Source of the DNA: Chryseobacterium panacisoli
Lineage (GTDB): Bacteria > Bacteroidota > Bacteroidia > Flavobacteriales > Weeksellaceae
Assembly (NCBI RefSeq): GCF_008274625.1
Contig: NZ_VTRU01000003.1
Location: 372,001-436,000, forward strand
Length of the DNA: 64,000 nt
Direction of reading: 5' to 3'
The translations under genes were made by a program, and so were the position numbers. Below, in pieces: positions 9,136 to 18,377 of the stretch (position 1 is the stretch's first letter; each line of letters begins with the position of its first letter). The notes under the pieces were generated by a model that made no database searches, was not told the DNA's origin, and saw only the letters and a list, made by a program, of their open reading frames with translations.

Positions 9136-9172
9136 AAAACAGGTTGTACCATATAAGTACAACCTGTTTTTA
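9136..9172 (+). terminator. Terminator of the AraC regulator gene
   Basis: Hairpin with 14-bp arms AAAACAGGTTGTAC / GTACAACCTGTTTT and a 7-base loop, right after the stop codon. Confidence 0.85.
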
Positions 9173-9202
9173 TTATTTAATTAAATTAATAATCTACTGA
9201 TA

Positions 9203-9370
9203 TTATTTTTCCTGTGAAATATCTGGATCTTTTAACTCTTTCTTTTGAGCTATTACATTATGATTTATAGCCTTTCTTTTAGGTTTTGAACGTGATGATT
9301 TTGACCCAGAGCTAAACAGACCGAATACATCTAAAACTACATCAAATATTTCAAAAAAATTCCAGGACAT
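9203..9370 (-). pseudogene. Truncated, frameshifted copy of the neighbouring membrane protein gene (55 codons)
   Basis: The minus strand encodes a 55-residue peptide beginning MSWNFFEIFDVVLDVFGLF. This is a clear paralogue of the start of the protein at 9415-9843 (MAWNFLDGLDIIVDVLELF). DNA similarity continues through the stretch complementary to CTGTGAAATAT-TGGATCT. Relative to the intact gene it has lost about two bases just before that stretch, so the final ~8 residues are read in another frame. Similarity then ends where the intact protein enters its first membrane segment. It may be a decayed tandem duplicate or an expressed small soluble protein; nothing decides this. It lies 44 bases downstream of the intact gene, same strand. 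Confidence 0.65.
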
Positions 9371-9414
9371 TTTAATCTCAAAGTTTATTAATTTTTAGTT
9401 TATAACCAATTGTG

Positions 9415-9843
9415 TTATATAAACCAACCAGATCTGAAATAGATATACATGGCCACAGAAATAAAGAAAACGATTACTGAACAGCTGAACAAAAGCAGTT
9501 TAAAAATATTTTTAAAATAATAAAACTCCATCACATGCAGGATAAAAAATAGTACAAACGAAATTCCAATTCCTATTAAGGAAGTTACCACCAAAGTTTG
9601 TGTATAATTTTGTGCGGGTAAAGAATCTTTAAAAACAATAAAAAAAGAAAATGCAGCCAATACGATAAATACTGTACTTACTTTCTCTGTGAAATATTTG
9701 GATCTCTTTGAACTCTTTTTTTGTGGCTTCTCATCATAGTTCAGGCTTTTTCTATCAGAAGTTGAACGTGAACCAGAACCAGAACCAAATAGTTCCAATA
9801 CATCTACAATTATATCAAGTCCATCAAGAAAATTCCAAGCCAT
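9415..9843 (-). CDS. Small membrane protein of unknown function
   Basis: 142 residues. An amphipathic start (MAWNFLDGLDIIVDVLELFG) is followed by a Ser/Arg/Lys-rich hydrophilic stretch to about residue 50. Three hydrophobic segments then follow (about 57-72, 80-103 and 112-135). I do not recognise the family. A shortened copy of the first 50 residues lies immediately downstream (9203-9370), pointing to local tandem duplication. The methyltransferase gene is 29 bases upstream on the same strand, so they may be co-transcribed. Confidence 0.7.
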   Translation of the reverse strand: MAWNFLDGLDIIVDVLELFGSGSGSRSTSDRKSLNYDEKPQKKSSKRSKYFTEKVSTVFIVLAAFSFFIVFKDSLPAQNYTQTLVVTSLIGIGISFVLFFILHVMEFYYFKNIFKLLLFSCSVIVFFISVAMYIYFRSGWFI

Positions 9844-9872
9844 CAGTTTATTATTTTAAACGATACAAACTA

Positions 9873-11039
9873 TTACTTATTATCTTCCAGTTTATGTATC
9901 TTCTTCGTTCCCTCATACATTTCGTACTGTAAAAATCTAGTTTCCAGTTTTCCGTTGAAAAGTTTAATCTTTCTTGAAGGACGAAGACCAATTTTCTTTA
10001 CTGCTTCAAGGTCTGAAGAGATCAGCCATGCTAATGTATTGGGATAATGGGTTTTGAAGGTATCTCCTATTTTCTTGTAGAAATCATCATCATTGATAGA
10101 AATTCTCTCATCATATGGTGGATTGAATACCATTAATAAAGGGAACAATTCTTTTTTAGAATCAAAAAAGTTTTGTTTTTTAATCTCGATAACATCTTCC
10201 ATTTCTGCTGCTTCTACATTCATTCTTGCAGCATTCAGCATTCTTGCATCAATATCATATCCAACAATTTTTCCATCAAATTGTCTGACTCTGTTAATTC
10301 TGAATTCTTTGATTTTTGCAAACAAATCTGCGTCATAATTATTCCAGTTCTGAAAGCCAAATCTCTTTCTGAAAATCTGAGCCGGAAGATCCATAGCAAT
10401 CATCGCTGCTTCAATCAACAATGTTCCGGAACCGCACATCGGGTCAAGGAAATTTCCTTTTCCGTCCCAGCCAGCCAGCTGAAGCATACCACTCGCCAGC
10501 ACTTCATTGATGGGCGCTTCTCCCTGCTCTCTTCTGTATCCTCTCTTAAATAAAGGATCTCCGGAAGAATCCATTGAAATCATTACCAACTCTCTATCTA
10601 TATGAAGGTGAAATTTGATATCCGGATTTCTGGTTTCCACATTCGGACGTCTTTTGAATTTCTCCTGGAAATAATCCACAATCGCATCCTTCATTTTTAA
10701 AGTCACAAACTGAGAATGTTTGAATGTTTCGGAATTTACGGTAGCATCAATAGAGAAAGACTGGTCAACATCCATGAAGTTTTCCCATTCAAATTTGAAC
10801 AATCTGTCATAAAACTGATGCTGATTAAAAGCTTTGAACTCATGAATCGGAACCAGGATTTTCAATGCTGTTCTTGCAGAGTAATTGATCTTGTAAAGAA
10901 AACCGAGATCTCCTTCACAATTTACTGCTCTGTTTTTAATTTCAACATTTCTTCCGCCCAATTTTTTGATTTCTTCTGCCAGAGTCTGCTCCAATCCGAA
11001 GAATGTCTTTATCTGTATTTTAATATTTTCTGTATCCAT
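9873..11039 (-). CDS. THUMP-domain class I rRNA methyltransferase (RlmL N-domain type)
   Basis: 388 residues. An N-terminal ferredoxin-like plus THUMP RNA-binding region (about 1-160) is followed by a Rossmann methyltransferase domain. The SAM motif is FLDPMCGSGTLLIEAA (about residues 195-210) and the catalytic motif IV is NPPYDERI (about 305). This matches the N-terminal half of E. coli RlmL, which makes m2G2445 in 23S rRNA; Bacteroidetes usually carry this half alone. That exact site is an inference. Read away from the methyltransferase at 11177. Confidence 0.85.
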   Translation of the reverse strand: MDTENIKIQIKTFFGLEQTLAEEIKKLGGRNVEIKNRAVNCEGDLGFLYKINYSARTALKILVPIHEFKAFNQHQFYDRLFKFEWENFMDVDQSFSIDATVNSETFKHSQFVTLKMKDAIVDYFQEKFKRRPNVETRNPDIKFHLHIDRELVMISMDSSGDPLFKRGYRREQGEAPINEVLASGMLQLAGWDGKGNFLDPMCGSGTLLIEAAMIAMDLPAQIFRKRFGFQNWNNYDADLFAKIKEFRINRVRQFDGKIVGYDIDARMLNAARMNVEAAEMEDVIEIKKQNFFDSKKELFPLLMVFNPPYDERISINDDDFYKKIGDTFKTHYPNTLAWLISSDLEAVKKIGLRPSRKIKLFNGKLETRFLQYEMYEGTKKIHKLEDNK

Positions 11040-11139
11040 AAGTATGAATTAAAAGATTTAAAGCTTTAATAATTAAAAGATTAGCCATCAAATTCCTTAT
11101 CTAATTGAAATTTTCAATCTCTTAATGTTGTAAAATACT

Positions 11140-11172
11140 TTGCTTTTAACCGCACAAATTTAGTTATTTTTG
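11140..11172 (+). promoter_or_regulatory. Promoter of the 11.18-kb methyltransferase, -7 box 4 bases from ATG
   Basis: TTG (11140-11142, within TTTG), a 22-base spacer and TATTTTTG (11165-11172). Only CATT separates the box from ATG 11177, so transcription should start at or next to the start codon. The same 4-base spacing occurs at dnaG and the ilv leader. Confidence 0.6.
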
Positions 11173-11176
11173 CATT

Positions 11177-11902
11177 ATGGAATGGTTTGAATCTTGGTTT
11201 GATACCCCTTATTATCATTTGCTTTATAGCAACAGAGACTATACTGAAGCAGAAAACTTCATTACAAAGCTCACTGCGGACCTTCAGTTGCCGCCTCAGT
11301 CGAAAATCATAGATCTTGCCTGCGGAAAGGGAAGACACTCTGTTTTTCTTAATAAATTAGGGTATGATGTTCTTGGGCTTGACCTTTCTAGACAAAGCAT
11401 TGAGTCTGACAAACAGTATGAAAATCAAACCTTGATTTTTCAAGTTCATGATATGAGAAATCCAATTGATGCAGATCCTATGGATGCTGTATTCAATTTA
11501 TTTACAAGTTTTGGGTATTTTGACAATGAAAATGATGACAAAAAGGTATTCCATTCTGTTTACCACGCCTTGAAACCGGGAGGATATTTTGTACTGGATT
11601 ATCTGAATGAAGCTTATGTAAGAAATACTTTAGTTCCGGAAACAACAATAACCCGCGGCGATATAGACTTTAAAATCCTGAAAAAAATAGAGGGCAGACA
11701 TATCATCAAAGATATCCGTTTTGAAACTGACGGTAAGCCGTTTCATTTCTTTGAAAAGGTAAAGCTTCACACACTGGAAGCAATTCATGCGTATGCCTCT
11801 GAATGTGGTTTTGAAAGAATAAAAATCTGGGGAGATTATCAGCTGAATGAATTTAACAAAGAAAATTCCCCTCGTTGCATCAATTTATTTAAGAAAAAAT
11901 AA
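11177..11902 (+). CDS. Class I SAM-dependent methyltransferase
   Basis: 241 residues with the seven-strand methyltransferase fold. Motif I is IIDLACGKGRHSVFL (residues ~38-52), the acidic end of strand 2 is LGLDLS, and LKPGGYFVLDYL is the post-III motif near residue 135. The substrate is not apparent; small-molecule or ubiquinone/menaquinone-type acceptors fit the size. Its stop codon overlaps the ATG of the ZIP transporter by one base (TAATG), so the two are translationally coupled. The -7 box 4 bases before ATG suggests a leaderless message. Confidence 0.8.
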   Translation: MEWFESWFDTPYYHLLYSNRDYTEAENFITKLTADLQLPPQSKIIDLACGKGRHSVFLNKLGYDVLGLDLSRQSIESDKQYENQTLIFQVHDMRNPIDADPMDAVFNLFTSFGYFDNENDDKKVFHSVYHALKPGGYFVLDYLNEAYVRNTLVPETTITRGDIDFKILKKIEGRHIIKDIRFETDGKPFHFFEKVKLHTLEAIHAYASECGFERIKIWGDYQLNEFNKENSPRCINLFKKK

Positions 11903-12630
11903 TGATAACAGTACTTTTACTGATTTTAAGTGTAATAACAGGAGTATTTCTTGGGAAACACTTTGGTAAAAAAGAAAAACTGGCCAAAAATCTACTGATA
12001 CTAAGTGCAGGTTTTTTGATTACGATCTGTCTCAATGAAGTTTTTCCGCAGGTTTACACTTCTGCAGGCAGCAGTAATCTTGGGATATTTGTAATCGCAG
12101 GAGTTCTTCTACAGATGATTCTGGAAGCGCTTACCAAAGGTTTTGAACATGGACACTTCCATCATCATAGCGAACATAATATTCTTCCCGTTGCCTTAAT
12201 GGTAGGATTATTCATCCATGCTTTCATTGAAGGAATTCCTCTAGCCAATGAACAGCAAGAAATGTCTCCTTACCTTTGGGGAATTGTATTTCACAATCTT
12301 CCCATTTCCTTTATTCTGGGAGCATTTTTATTTAACAGAAAAGGAGAATCAAAAAGTTCTTCATCTTATCCTTCTATTCTCATTGTAGCCTTATTTGCCC
12401 TGGCTTCTCCAATGGGAATGCTGTTAGGAAACTATTTCAATCCTGATCTTCAGCCTTATTTTCTGGCTATTGTTGGAGGAATTTTCCTTCACATTTCATC
12501 GGTGATCATTTTTGAAAGCAATAAAAATCATAATATAGACTGGGTAAAGATAGGACTGGTTGTTTTAGGAGTTTCACTTGCATTGATGATGCATTTCTTC
12601 CACCAACATCCTGCCGCTCATTCTCATTAA
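11902..12630 (+). CDS. ZIP family divalent metal transporter
   Basis: 242 residues, about eight membrane helices. A His-rich cytoplasmic loop (EHGHFHHHSEHN, near residue 87-98) lies before the metal-site helices, which carry HAFIEGIP (helix IV) and HNLPISF (helix V). These are the paired His/Glu metal ligands of ZIP proteins. It ends in a His-rich tail (HQHPAAHSH). It probably imports zinc or a similar ion into the cytoplasm. Overlaps the methyltransferase stop codon by one base; a bidirectional terminator follows. Confidence 0.88.
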   Translation: MITVLLLILSVITGVFLGKHFGKKEKLAKNLLILSAGFLITICLNEVFPQVYTSAGSSNLGIFVIAGVLLQMILEALTKGFEHGHFHHHSEHNILPVALMVGLFIHAFIEGIPLANEQQEMSPYLWGIVFHNLPISFILGAFLFNRKGESKSSSSYPSILIVALFALASPMGMLLGNYFNPDLQPYFLAIVGGIFLHISSVIIFESNKNHNIDWVKIGLVVLGVSLALMMHFFHQHPAAHSH

Positions 12631-12636
12631 AAAATA

Positions 12637-12665
12637 AAAAGGCTCCGGAATCCGGAGCCTTTTAT
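12637..12665. terminator. Bidirectional terminator between ZIP and FadL-like genes
   Basis: GC-rich hairpin GGCTCCGGA / TCCGGAGCC with A residues before and T residues after, so it works for the converging transcripts on both strands. Confidence 0.85.
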
Positions 12666-12690
12666 TGTATATAGCTTACTTATGTAAAGC

Positions 12691-14100
12691 TTAGAATTTC
12701 CATCCTACTGTAAGGAAGAAATTATTTCTGTTATTTTTAACCTCACTTGCCGCATAAGAATCACTTTCAAAGATGTTATTAGCAGAATAATAAGATGAAT
12801 CTGAATTACCATCCATATATCCTCTCATAAAAGGATTTGTATACTTAGATGATATATTCTGATAAGATGCATCTACATAGAAAGATTTGAAATCATACCC
12901 GATACCGAAAGAGAGTGTGTTTCTATCACTTAGCATCATGTTGCTGTATGATTGATCTCCTACACTTCCTGCATCATTAAATCTACTGATCGTAAGTGCA
13001 TCAAAAGGACTAGACTGGTAAGCGTAACCTCCTCTCAGTCTGAACTGCTGTACTCTATACTCTGCTCCTACTCTTACTTCAGAAAGGTTTTTATAATTCT
13101 CTTTAAAGAAATCATTCAATGCTGTTTCTGCTCCGCCGTATACTTTATAATCAGGCTTTGTAAGTCCAAGGGTATAATCTACATTCAAAGAGAAGTTTTT
13201 ACTTGCTACAAATGCAGCACTCACTGTTGCTTTAAGCGGTGAAGTAAATTTTCTGTTTTCAGCACCCATATCGTCCCCGTAAACAGGATCATTATAAAAA
13301 TAGTAATTCCTGTCTATCGACCAGAATGTAGGAGTTTCAAGGGATGCTCCCACTCTGAAATTAGGACTTAGCTTTCCGATTACCCCTAATGAAGCAGAAA
13401 AACCTGAAGATCTTTCTGAATAGGGAGTGTCCTGCTTACTGAATCCTTCCGTAGAATTATTGGTAAGATTTCGGTAAAATAAAGTATCGTATTGATCAAC
13501 TGAAGCGTTGAAAAAATTGAAACCTGCTCCTAAATATAAATTATGATTATAATTAGCTCCTACCCCAAAGCTCATCTTTGACAAATTACCATATCTTTCA
13601 TATATATGTCCCGCCAATGCAGCATCCTTGGTTATATCATCTTTATCAAAAGCATAAACAACATTGTTATTACCCGGTGACTGGATTACATTATCTAGAG
13701 TCTGGTTGGAGAAATTAATACCGATATTGATAAACTTCCATCCGGTTTCCGTCATCAGTGGGAAAGCAATGATCCCTCCTGCATTTCCAAGGTCTCCCTT
13801 AGTTTTGCTATAGTCTATGGTAGATCCAGCTAAAGAGCTGCTGTTTTTATTTCCTAAAATAGATAAAGTTCCTGAAACCTCTCCTGAAATAGCTACCCCT
13901 AAACCTGCCGGGTTGGTAAGCAAAGAGTTTGCATCACCACCTAGCGCACCATTAGATCCTGCCATTGCATTAAACTTAGCCGATCCCACCATAGGAGTAC
14001 TTGAGTAAACATCCACGGTATTTCTTATCACAGAAACATCCTGAGCCTGCGCATAGAATGCAGCAGAAATACTCATTAATACTAAAGATTTTTTTAACAT
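12691..14100 (-). CDS. FadL/OmpP1-like outer membrane transport protein
   Basis: 469 residues with a signal peptide cut after AQAQ (about residue 19). An N-terminal plug-like region (AMAGSNGALGGDANSLLTNPAGLG) is typical of FadL/TodX porins, where NPAG is the hallmark. Alternating beta strands run to a C-terminal aromatic end (FFLTVGWKF), the signal for outer membrane insertion. Such proteins take up hydrophobic compounds such as fatty acids. It lies 29 bases downstream of the Trp/Gly-rich lipoprotein gene in the same direction, so they form a likely operon. Confidence 0.85.
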   Translation of the reverse strand: MLKKSLVLMSISAAFYAQAQDVSVIRNTVDVYSSTPMVGSAKFNAMAGSNGALGGDANSLLTNPAGLGVAISGEVSGTLSILGNKNSSSLAGSTIDYSKTKGDLGNAGGIIAFPLMTETGWKFINIGINFSNQTLDNVIQSPGNNNVVYAFDKDDITKDAALAGHIYERYGNLSKMSFGVGANYNHNLYLGAGFNFFNASVDQYDTLFYRNLTNNSTEGFSKQDTPYSERSSGFSASLGVIGKLSPNFRVGASLETPTFWSIDRNYYFYNDPVYGDDMGAENRKFTSPLKATVSAAFVASKNFSLNVDYTLGLTKPDYKVYGGAETALNDFFKENYKNLSEVRVGAEYRVQQFRLRGGYAYQSSPFDALTISRFNDAGSVGDQSYSNMMLSDRNTLSFGIGYDFKSFYVDASYQNISSKYTNPFMRGYMDGNSDSSYYSANNIFESDSYAASEVKNNRNNFFLTVGWKF

Positions 14101-14129
14101 TATTTTTTAATAGTTTATTCGTTTGAAAA

Positions 14130-15200
14130 TTATCTGAATCCACCTCTTCCGCCGCCGCCGGATCTCATTCCGCCTCCGCCACCAGAAGAACCACCTCTGA
14201 AGCCGCCTCCACCGGAGTTGAAGCCGCCGCTAGATCTGAAACCTCCTGAATCATTAGATCTGAAGCCTCCATTATTATTGTTTCTAGGCTGTGGCTGCTG
14301 GTAATTATAATTAGGTCTTGTCTGTGGTGAAGTATTACGGAATCCGCCATTTGGCTGTGTATTTCTGAAACCTCCGGAATTGCTATTTCTGAAGCCTCCT
14401 GAATTACCGTTTCTGAAACCTCCATTTGAGTTAGTATTTCTGAAACCTCCATTATTTGTGTTTCTGAAACCTCCATTCGTATTTCTGAAGCCTGAGTTGG
14501 CTGTATTGGTTCGGTATACTGCGTTGGCTACCCCTGTATTCTGGAATCCTCCTCCACTAACACCGCTTCTTCTATACACAGGTCTGTTGTAGTAACCACC
14601 ACCCCAGTATCCGCCTCCGTATCCGCCCCAGAATGGATCATAATATCCACCATAACCATATCCCCAGTAAGGACTTCCCCATCCGTAAGAGCCTCCCCAG
14701 CCCCATCCGAATGATCCGCCCCAACCCCAGGACATACTTGCACCCCAGCCCCAGCCGCGGTTCATGCCCCAGCCCCAATACGGGCTGTAACCACCATACC
14801 ATCCCCAAGGAGATCCCCATCCCCATGAGTTGTCATAATAGTTGGTTTGAGAACCTGCATAAAGTCCCCAGTCTGAATCTGTAGCGTTGGAATTCCAGTT
14901 TGTATTGGTATTACTCCAATCATTATATCTGTTTTGCTGTTCTCTGGAATTCGTTTGTGCATTTTCAATGACATTGGAATCCTGATAATAGTCATAATAT
15001 TCTCCTACTCTGTTTCCGCTATCATTGATGATAACTCCTTCAGGTAGCGTATCCTTATTGGGGTCGTAATACACCCCATCCGTCTCGCTATACCCTCCCA
15101 TCTGAGCACCACAAGACACAAGTAATAATCCGCCTGATATAGCCAACACCCCTTTGGATCTTAGCAGACCAAGCAAATTTTTATGTATATTTCTTTTCAT
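14130..15200 (-). CDS. Trp/Gly-rich lipoprotein with NGGFRN repeats
   Basis: 356 residues. A lipoprotein signal ends in LLLVSCGAQ (Cys near residue 30). An acidic and Asn-rich region is followed by an extreme low-complexity block (about residues 120-205) of [13 protein letters not shown] and GGYYD units. Then come about nine copies of an [12 protein letters not shown] repeat and a terminal Gly/Arg tail (GGGGRGGFR). No catalytic domain is visible. It should be anchored in the outer membrane and may act as a sticky or assembly-forming surface protein; that is inference. Transcribed with the FadL-like gene and divergent from proS. Base composition in the repeats is far more GC-rich than the surroundings because of the Gly/Trp codons. 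Confidence 0.8.
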   Translation of the reverse strand: MKRNIHKNLLGLLRSKGVLAISGGLLLVSCGAQMGGYSETDGVYYDPNKDTLPEGVIINDSGNRVGEYYDYYQDSNVIENAQTNSREQQNRYNDWSNTNTNWNSNATDSDWGLYAGSQTNYYDNSWGWGSPWGWYGGYSPYWGWGMNRGWGWGASMSWGWGGSFGWGWGGSYGWGSPYWGYGYGGYYDPFWGGYGGGYWGGGYYNRPVYRRSGVSGGGFQNTGVANAVYRTNTANSGFRNTNGGFRNTNNGGFRNTNSNGGFRNGNSGGFRNSNSGGFRNTQPNGGFRNTSPQTRPNYNYQQPQPRNNNNGGFRSNDSGGFRSSGGFNSGGGGFRGGSSGGGGGMRSGGGGRGGFR

Positions 15201-15344
15201 GATAACGTAAAAATTTTTAATTTAAATTATATTTGCAATCTGTACCAAAAATGTACCAAAATACTGGTAAAAAAATCTATCAAAAATAGATTTTTATTTT
15301 TAGATAACAATAATGTACAAAAGTTAAAAAAATTAAAAAAAATA

Positions 15345-16820
15345 ATGGCAAAATTAACCTCAAGAAGCGAAGATTACAGCAAATGGTATAATGAGCTGGT
15401 TGTAAAAGCTGATTTAGCTGAAAACTCAGGCGTGCGCGGATGTATGGTGATCAAACCGTATGGCTATGCAATCTGGGAAAAAATGCGTGATGAAATGGAT
15501 AAAAAGTTCAAAGAAACAGGTCACGTTAACGCATACTTCCCGCTTTTTGTGCCCAAGAGCTTGTTTGAGGCAGAGGAAAAGAATGCAGAAGGTTTTGCAA
15601 AAGAATGTGCTGTTGTTACCCACTACAGATTAAAAACCGATCCGGACAATCCATCCAAACTGATTGTGGATCCGGATGCGAAACTGGAAGAAGAACTTAT
15701 CGTTCGTCCTACTTCAGAAGCAATTATCTGGAATACTTACAAAAACTGGATTCAGTCTTACAGAGACTTACCAATATTGATCAACCAATGGGCGAATGTT
15801 GTTCGTTGGGAAATGAGAACACGTCTTTTCTTAAGAACAGCAGAATTCTTATGGCAGGAAGGCCACACTGCTCACGCTACAAAGGACGAAGCTGTTGAAG
15901 AAGCAGAAAAGATGAATAAAGTATATGCAGATTTTGCAGAAAACTTTATGGCAATGCCGGTAATTCAGGGGTTAAAAACTCCATCTGAAAGATTCGCAGG
16001 AGCTGATGAAACCTATTGTATTGAAGCATTAATGCAGGACGGAAAGGCTTTACAGGCTGGAACTTCTCACTTCTTAGGTCAGAATTTTGCAAAAGCATTT
16101 GATGTAAAATTCACTAATAAAGAAGGAAAAATAGAACATGCATGGGCTACATCATGGGGAACATCAACTCGTTTGATGGGAGCTTTGATTATGACCCACT
16201 CTGATGATTTCGGATTGGTACTGCCTCCTACTCTGGCACCGATTCAGGTCGTAATTGTTCCGATCTTTAAAGGAGAAGAGCAGCTAGAGCAAATCAGTGA
16301 AGTGGCTCTGGATATTCAGGCTAAACTGAGAGCTAAAGGTATTTCTGTGAAGTTTGACAATGATACTCAGAACAAACCGGGCTGGAAATTTGCAGAGTAC
16401 GAATTGAAAGGAGTTCCTGTAAGAATCGCAATGGGACCAAGAGATCTGGAAAATAAATCTGTGGAAATCGCGAGAAGAGATAATCTGACGAAGGAAGTTT
16501 GTTCTATCGAAGGTCTGGATTCTTATATCGAAGAACTATTGAAAACAATTCAACAGGACCTTTACAATAAAGCATCTGAATTCAGAAAAGATAATATGAC
16601 GAAAGTTGATACTTATGAAGAATTCAAAAAAGTTCTTGAAGAGAAAGGTGGATTTATCTATGCTCACTGGGATGGTACAGCTGAAGAAGAGGAGCAAATC
16701 AAGGATGAAACAAAGGCAACAATCAGATGTATTCCTTTGGATGATGACATAGAGGAAGGAATTTCTTTAATTTCCGGAAAACCTTCTAAGAGACGTGTAT
16801 TATTCGCAAAAGCTTATTAA
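15345..16820 (+). CDS. proS: Prolyl-tRNA synthetase, archaeal/eukaryotic type
   Basis: 491 residues; charges tRNA-Pro. It is the short ProS class without the bacterial editing insertion: catalytic core with RPTSEAIIW (motif 2 region) and motif 3 near GPRD, an anticodon-binding domain ([10 protein letters not shown] onward), and a C-terminal domain ending in the conserved Tyr (LFAKAY). The zinc-ligand cysteines of the Thermus-type C-domain are mostly absent; only one Cys (TIRCIPLD) remains. The frame is open back to 15183, but ATG 15345 ([16 protein letters not shown]) is the family start. A -7 box TATATTTG lies at 15228-15235, giving a ~105-base leader with the direct repeat TGTACCAAAA (15241 and 15252). 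Confidence 0.93.
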   Translation: MAKLTSRSEDYSKWYNELVVKADLAENSGVRGCMVIKPYGYAIWEKMRDEMDKKFKETGHVNAYFPLFVPKSLFEAEEKNAEGFAKECAVVTHYRLKTDPDNPSKLIVDPDAKLEEELIVRPTSEAIIWNTYKNWIQSYRDLPILINQWANVVRWEMRTRLFLRTAEFLWQEGHTAHATKDEAVEEAEKMNKVYADFAENFMAMPVIQGLKTPSERFAGADETYCIEALMQDGKALQAGTSHFLGQNFAKAFDVKFTNKEGKIEHAWATSWGTSTRLMGALIMTHSDDFGLVLPPTLAPIQVVIVPIFKGEEQLEQISEVALDIQAKLRAKGISVKFDNDTQNKPGWKFAEYELKGVPVRIAMGPRDLENKSVEIARRDNLTKEVCSIEGLDSYIEELLKTIQQDLYNKASEFRKDNMTKVDTYEEFKKVLEEKGGFIYAHWDGTAEEEEQIKDETKATIRCIPLDDDIEEGISLISGKPSKRRVLFAKAY

Positions 16821-16938
16821 CAATTTTAATGATTTAGAAAAAAATCGTTAATTTTTAAAGAAATATTCAAAAAAAAATGACATTTGGACGGATTTTTGTT
16901 TAAATTTATCTCAACATTAATCAAAAAAATTTATTATT

Positions 16939-18267
16939 ATGTCTTTAAATGTCATTGATTTAATTAAAGGACAATTAGGTCCCGCTTTAGTTTCACAGGC
17001 TGCATCGCAGTTTGGAGAAAGTGAATCCGGTATTTCTAAAGCAATTGGCGGATTATTACCTGCTGTAGTAGGTGGATTAGCCAATAATGCAGATAAGCCT
17101 GGCGTTGTGGATGCTATTACACAAGCCTCTTCAAGTGGAATTTTAGGAAATTTGTTAGGCGGATCGTCCAGCAATCCTATTATTTCTAACTTGTTGTCTT
17201 CAATTTTTGGAGATAAAATAAGTGGATTAATCAACTCCATTGCCAGTTTTTCTGGAGTAAGCAATACCACAGCAGGTTCTTTGTTAAACCTGGTGACTGG
17301 AGCTACGGTTGGAACGGTTGGAAAATATGCAGCAGACAATAATTTGGGTGCTTCAGGTGTTTCCAGCTTACTAAACGATCAGAAAGGCATTATTTCTTCC
17401 TTACTGCCGGCAGGTCTTTCTTTGGCTTCCTTTGGATTAGGAGCTGAAAATTGGTTTGGCCAGGCGAAAGAAACAGTTTCTTCGGTAACTTCTACTGCTA
17501 AAGATAACATCGCAGAAGGTGTTGCTACAGCAAGAGAAAATGTTTCGGAAGGAGCAAGAGAAGTGAGAGAAAGATTTGAAAATAATAACAATAATAATCA
17601 AGGCGGAGGCTCCATCTGGAAATGGCTGCTTCCGCTTTTACTGTTATTGGCAGCCGGATATTTCTTATGGAAACAGTGCGAGAAAAAACAGACGACTACT
17701 ACAACTACGAGTACGTCTGACTCAGCTGCGACCAGTTCTACTGCAGATACAGCTACAACAGGAACTGCAACACCTGTTCCGGCTACAGCCAAAACCGATG
17801 AAAACATTGATCTTAATGGTGTAATGTTAAAAGGTTATAAAGGCGGTATGGAGGATCAGATGATTACTTTCCTGAAATCCGGAGCTTATAAAAATGCAGC
17901 TGATGATTCAGCATTGAAAGATAAATGGTACGATTTCGACCATGTTAATTTCAAAATGGGAAGCTCTACTGAGCTTGAAGCAGGTTCTCAAGGACAATTG
18001 GATAACTTAGTGGCTATCCTTAAAGCTTTTCCTGATGCAAAAATCAAAGTGGGAGGCTACACAGACAAAACAGGAAACGAAGCTTCTAATGTAAAATTGT
18101 CAAAAGCCAGAGCTGAGTACATCAAAGCCGCTTTAGCCAAAGCTGGAGTTGGAGCTCAGGTAATTGCTGCTGACGGTTACGGAAGTCAATTTGCTACAGT
18201 AGATGCAAAAGCTTCTGATGCAGAAAGAGCTGCAGACAGAAAAATGTCTGTAAGATTTGCAAAATAA
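16939..18267 (+). CDS. DUF937-OmpA fusion protein
   Basis: 442 residues. The N-terminal ~190 are a DUF937 (YidB-like) domain (SLNVIDLIKGQLG, GGLLPAVVGGLANN) with no signal peptide. A charged Asn-rich linker leads to one membrane segment (about residues 225-243, WKWLLPLLLLLAAGYFLW) and a Thr/Ser-rich spacer. A C-terminal OmpA-type peptidoglycan-binding domain follows (NFKMGSSTELEAGS, TDKTGNEASNVKLSKARAE). The predicted topology is DUF937 in the cytoplasm, OmpA domain in the periplasm, linking inner membrane and cell wall. Monocistronic with its own terminator. Upstream TAAATTTA at 16901-16908 is one base off the -7 consensus. Confidence 0.85.
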   Translation: MSLNVIDLIKGQLGPALVSQAASQFGESESGISKAIGGLLPAVVGGLANNADKPGVVDAITQASSSGILGNLLGGSSSNPIISNLLSSIFGDKISGLINSIASFSGVSNTTAGSLLNLVTGATVGTVGKYAADNNLGASGVSSLLNDQKGIISSLLPAGLSLASFGLGAENWFGQAKETVSSVTSTAKDNIAEGVATARENVSEGAREVRERFENNNNNNQGGGSIWKWLLPLLLLLAAGYFLWKQCEKKQTTTTTTSTSDSAATSSTADTATTGTATPVPATAKTDENIDLNGVMLKGYKGGMEDQMITFLKSGAYKNAADDSALKDKWYDFDHVNFKMGSSTELEAGSQGQLDNLVAILKAFPDAKIKVGGYTDKTGNEASNVKLSKARAEYIKAALAKAGVGAQVIAADGYGSQFATVDAKASDAERAADRKMSVRFAK

Positions 18268-18290
18268 TCTTTAGATTCAATAAAAATTAG

Positions 18291-18320
18291 ATCCCGGGAA
18301 GTAATTTCCGGGATTTTTTT
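18291..18320 (+). terminator. Terminator of the DUF937-OmpA gene
   Basis: Hairpin ATCCCGGGAA / TTTCCGGGAT (one G-U pair) with a 4-base loop and a run of seven T. Confidence 0.85.
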
Positions 18321-18334
18321 ATGTCATGATTTCT

Positions 18335-18377
18335 TTGTTTACATTTATTTAATTAAATTTGTTAGTCATTTCTAACA
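18335..18377 (+). promoter_or_regulatory. mntH promoter with overlapping palindromic operator candidate
   Basis: TTG (18335-18337), a 16-base spacer and TAAATTTG (18354-18361) form the promoter. Overlapping its end is an inverted repeat TGTTAG-N6-CTAACA (18360-18377) that ends 3 bases before the mntH ATG. A palindrome at the transcription start is the expected place for a metal-responsive repressor. The half-site GTTAG is reminiscent of DtxR-family sites, though their spacing differs. Confidence 0.5.

Noticed and set aside
14380..14884. Plus-strand open frames opposite the Trp/Gly-rich lipoprotein
   Set aside because: Pro-rich shadows of the Gly/Trp codons on the other strand; the minus-strand frame has a lipobox and operon context.
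15183..15344. 54-residue extension of ProS
   Set aside because: It overlaps the divergent lipoprotein start and the TATATTTG promoter box; the conserved protein begins at 15345.
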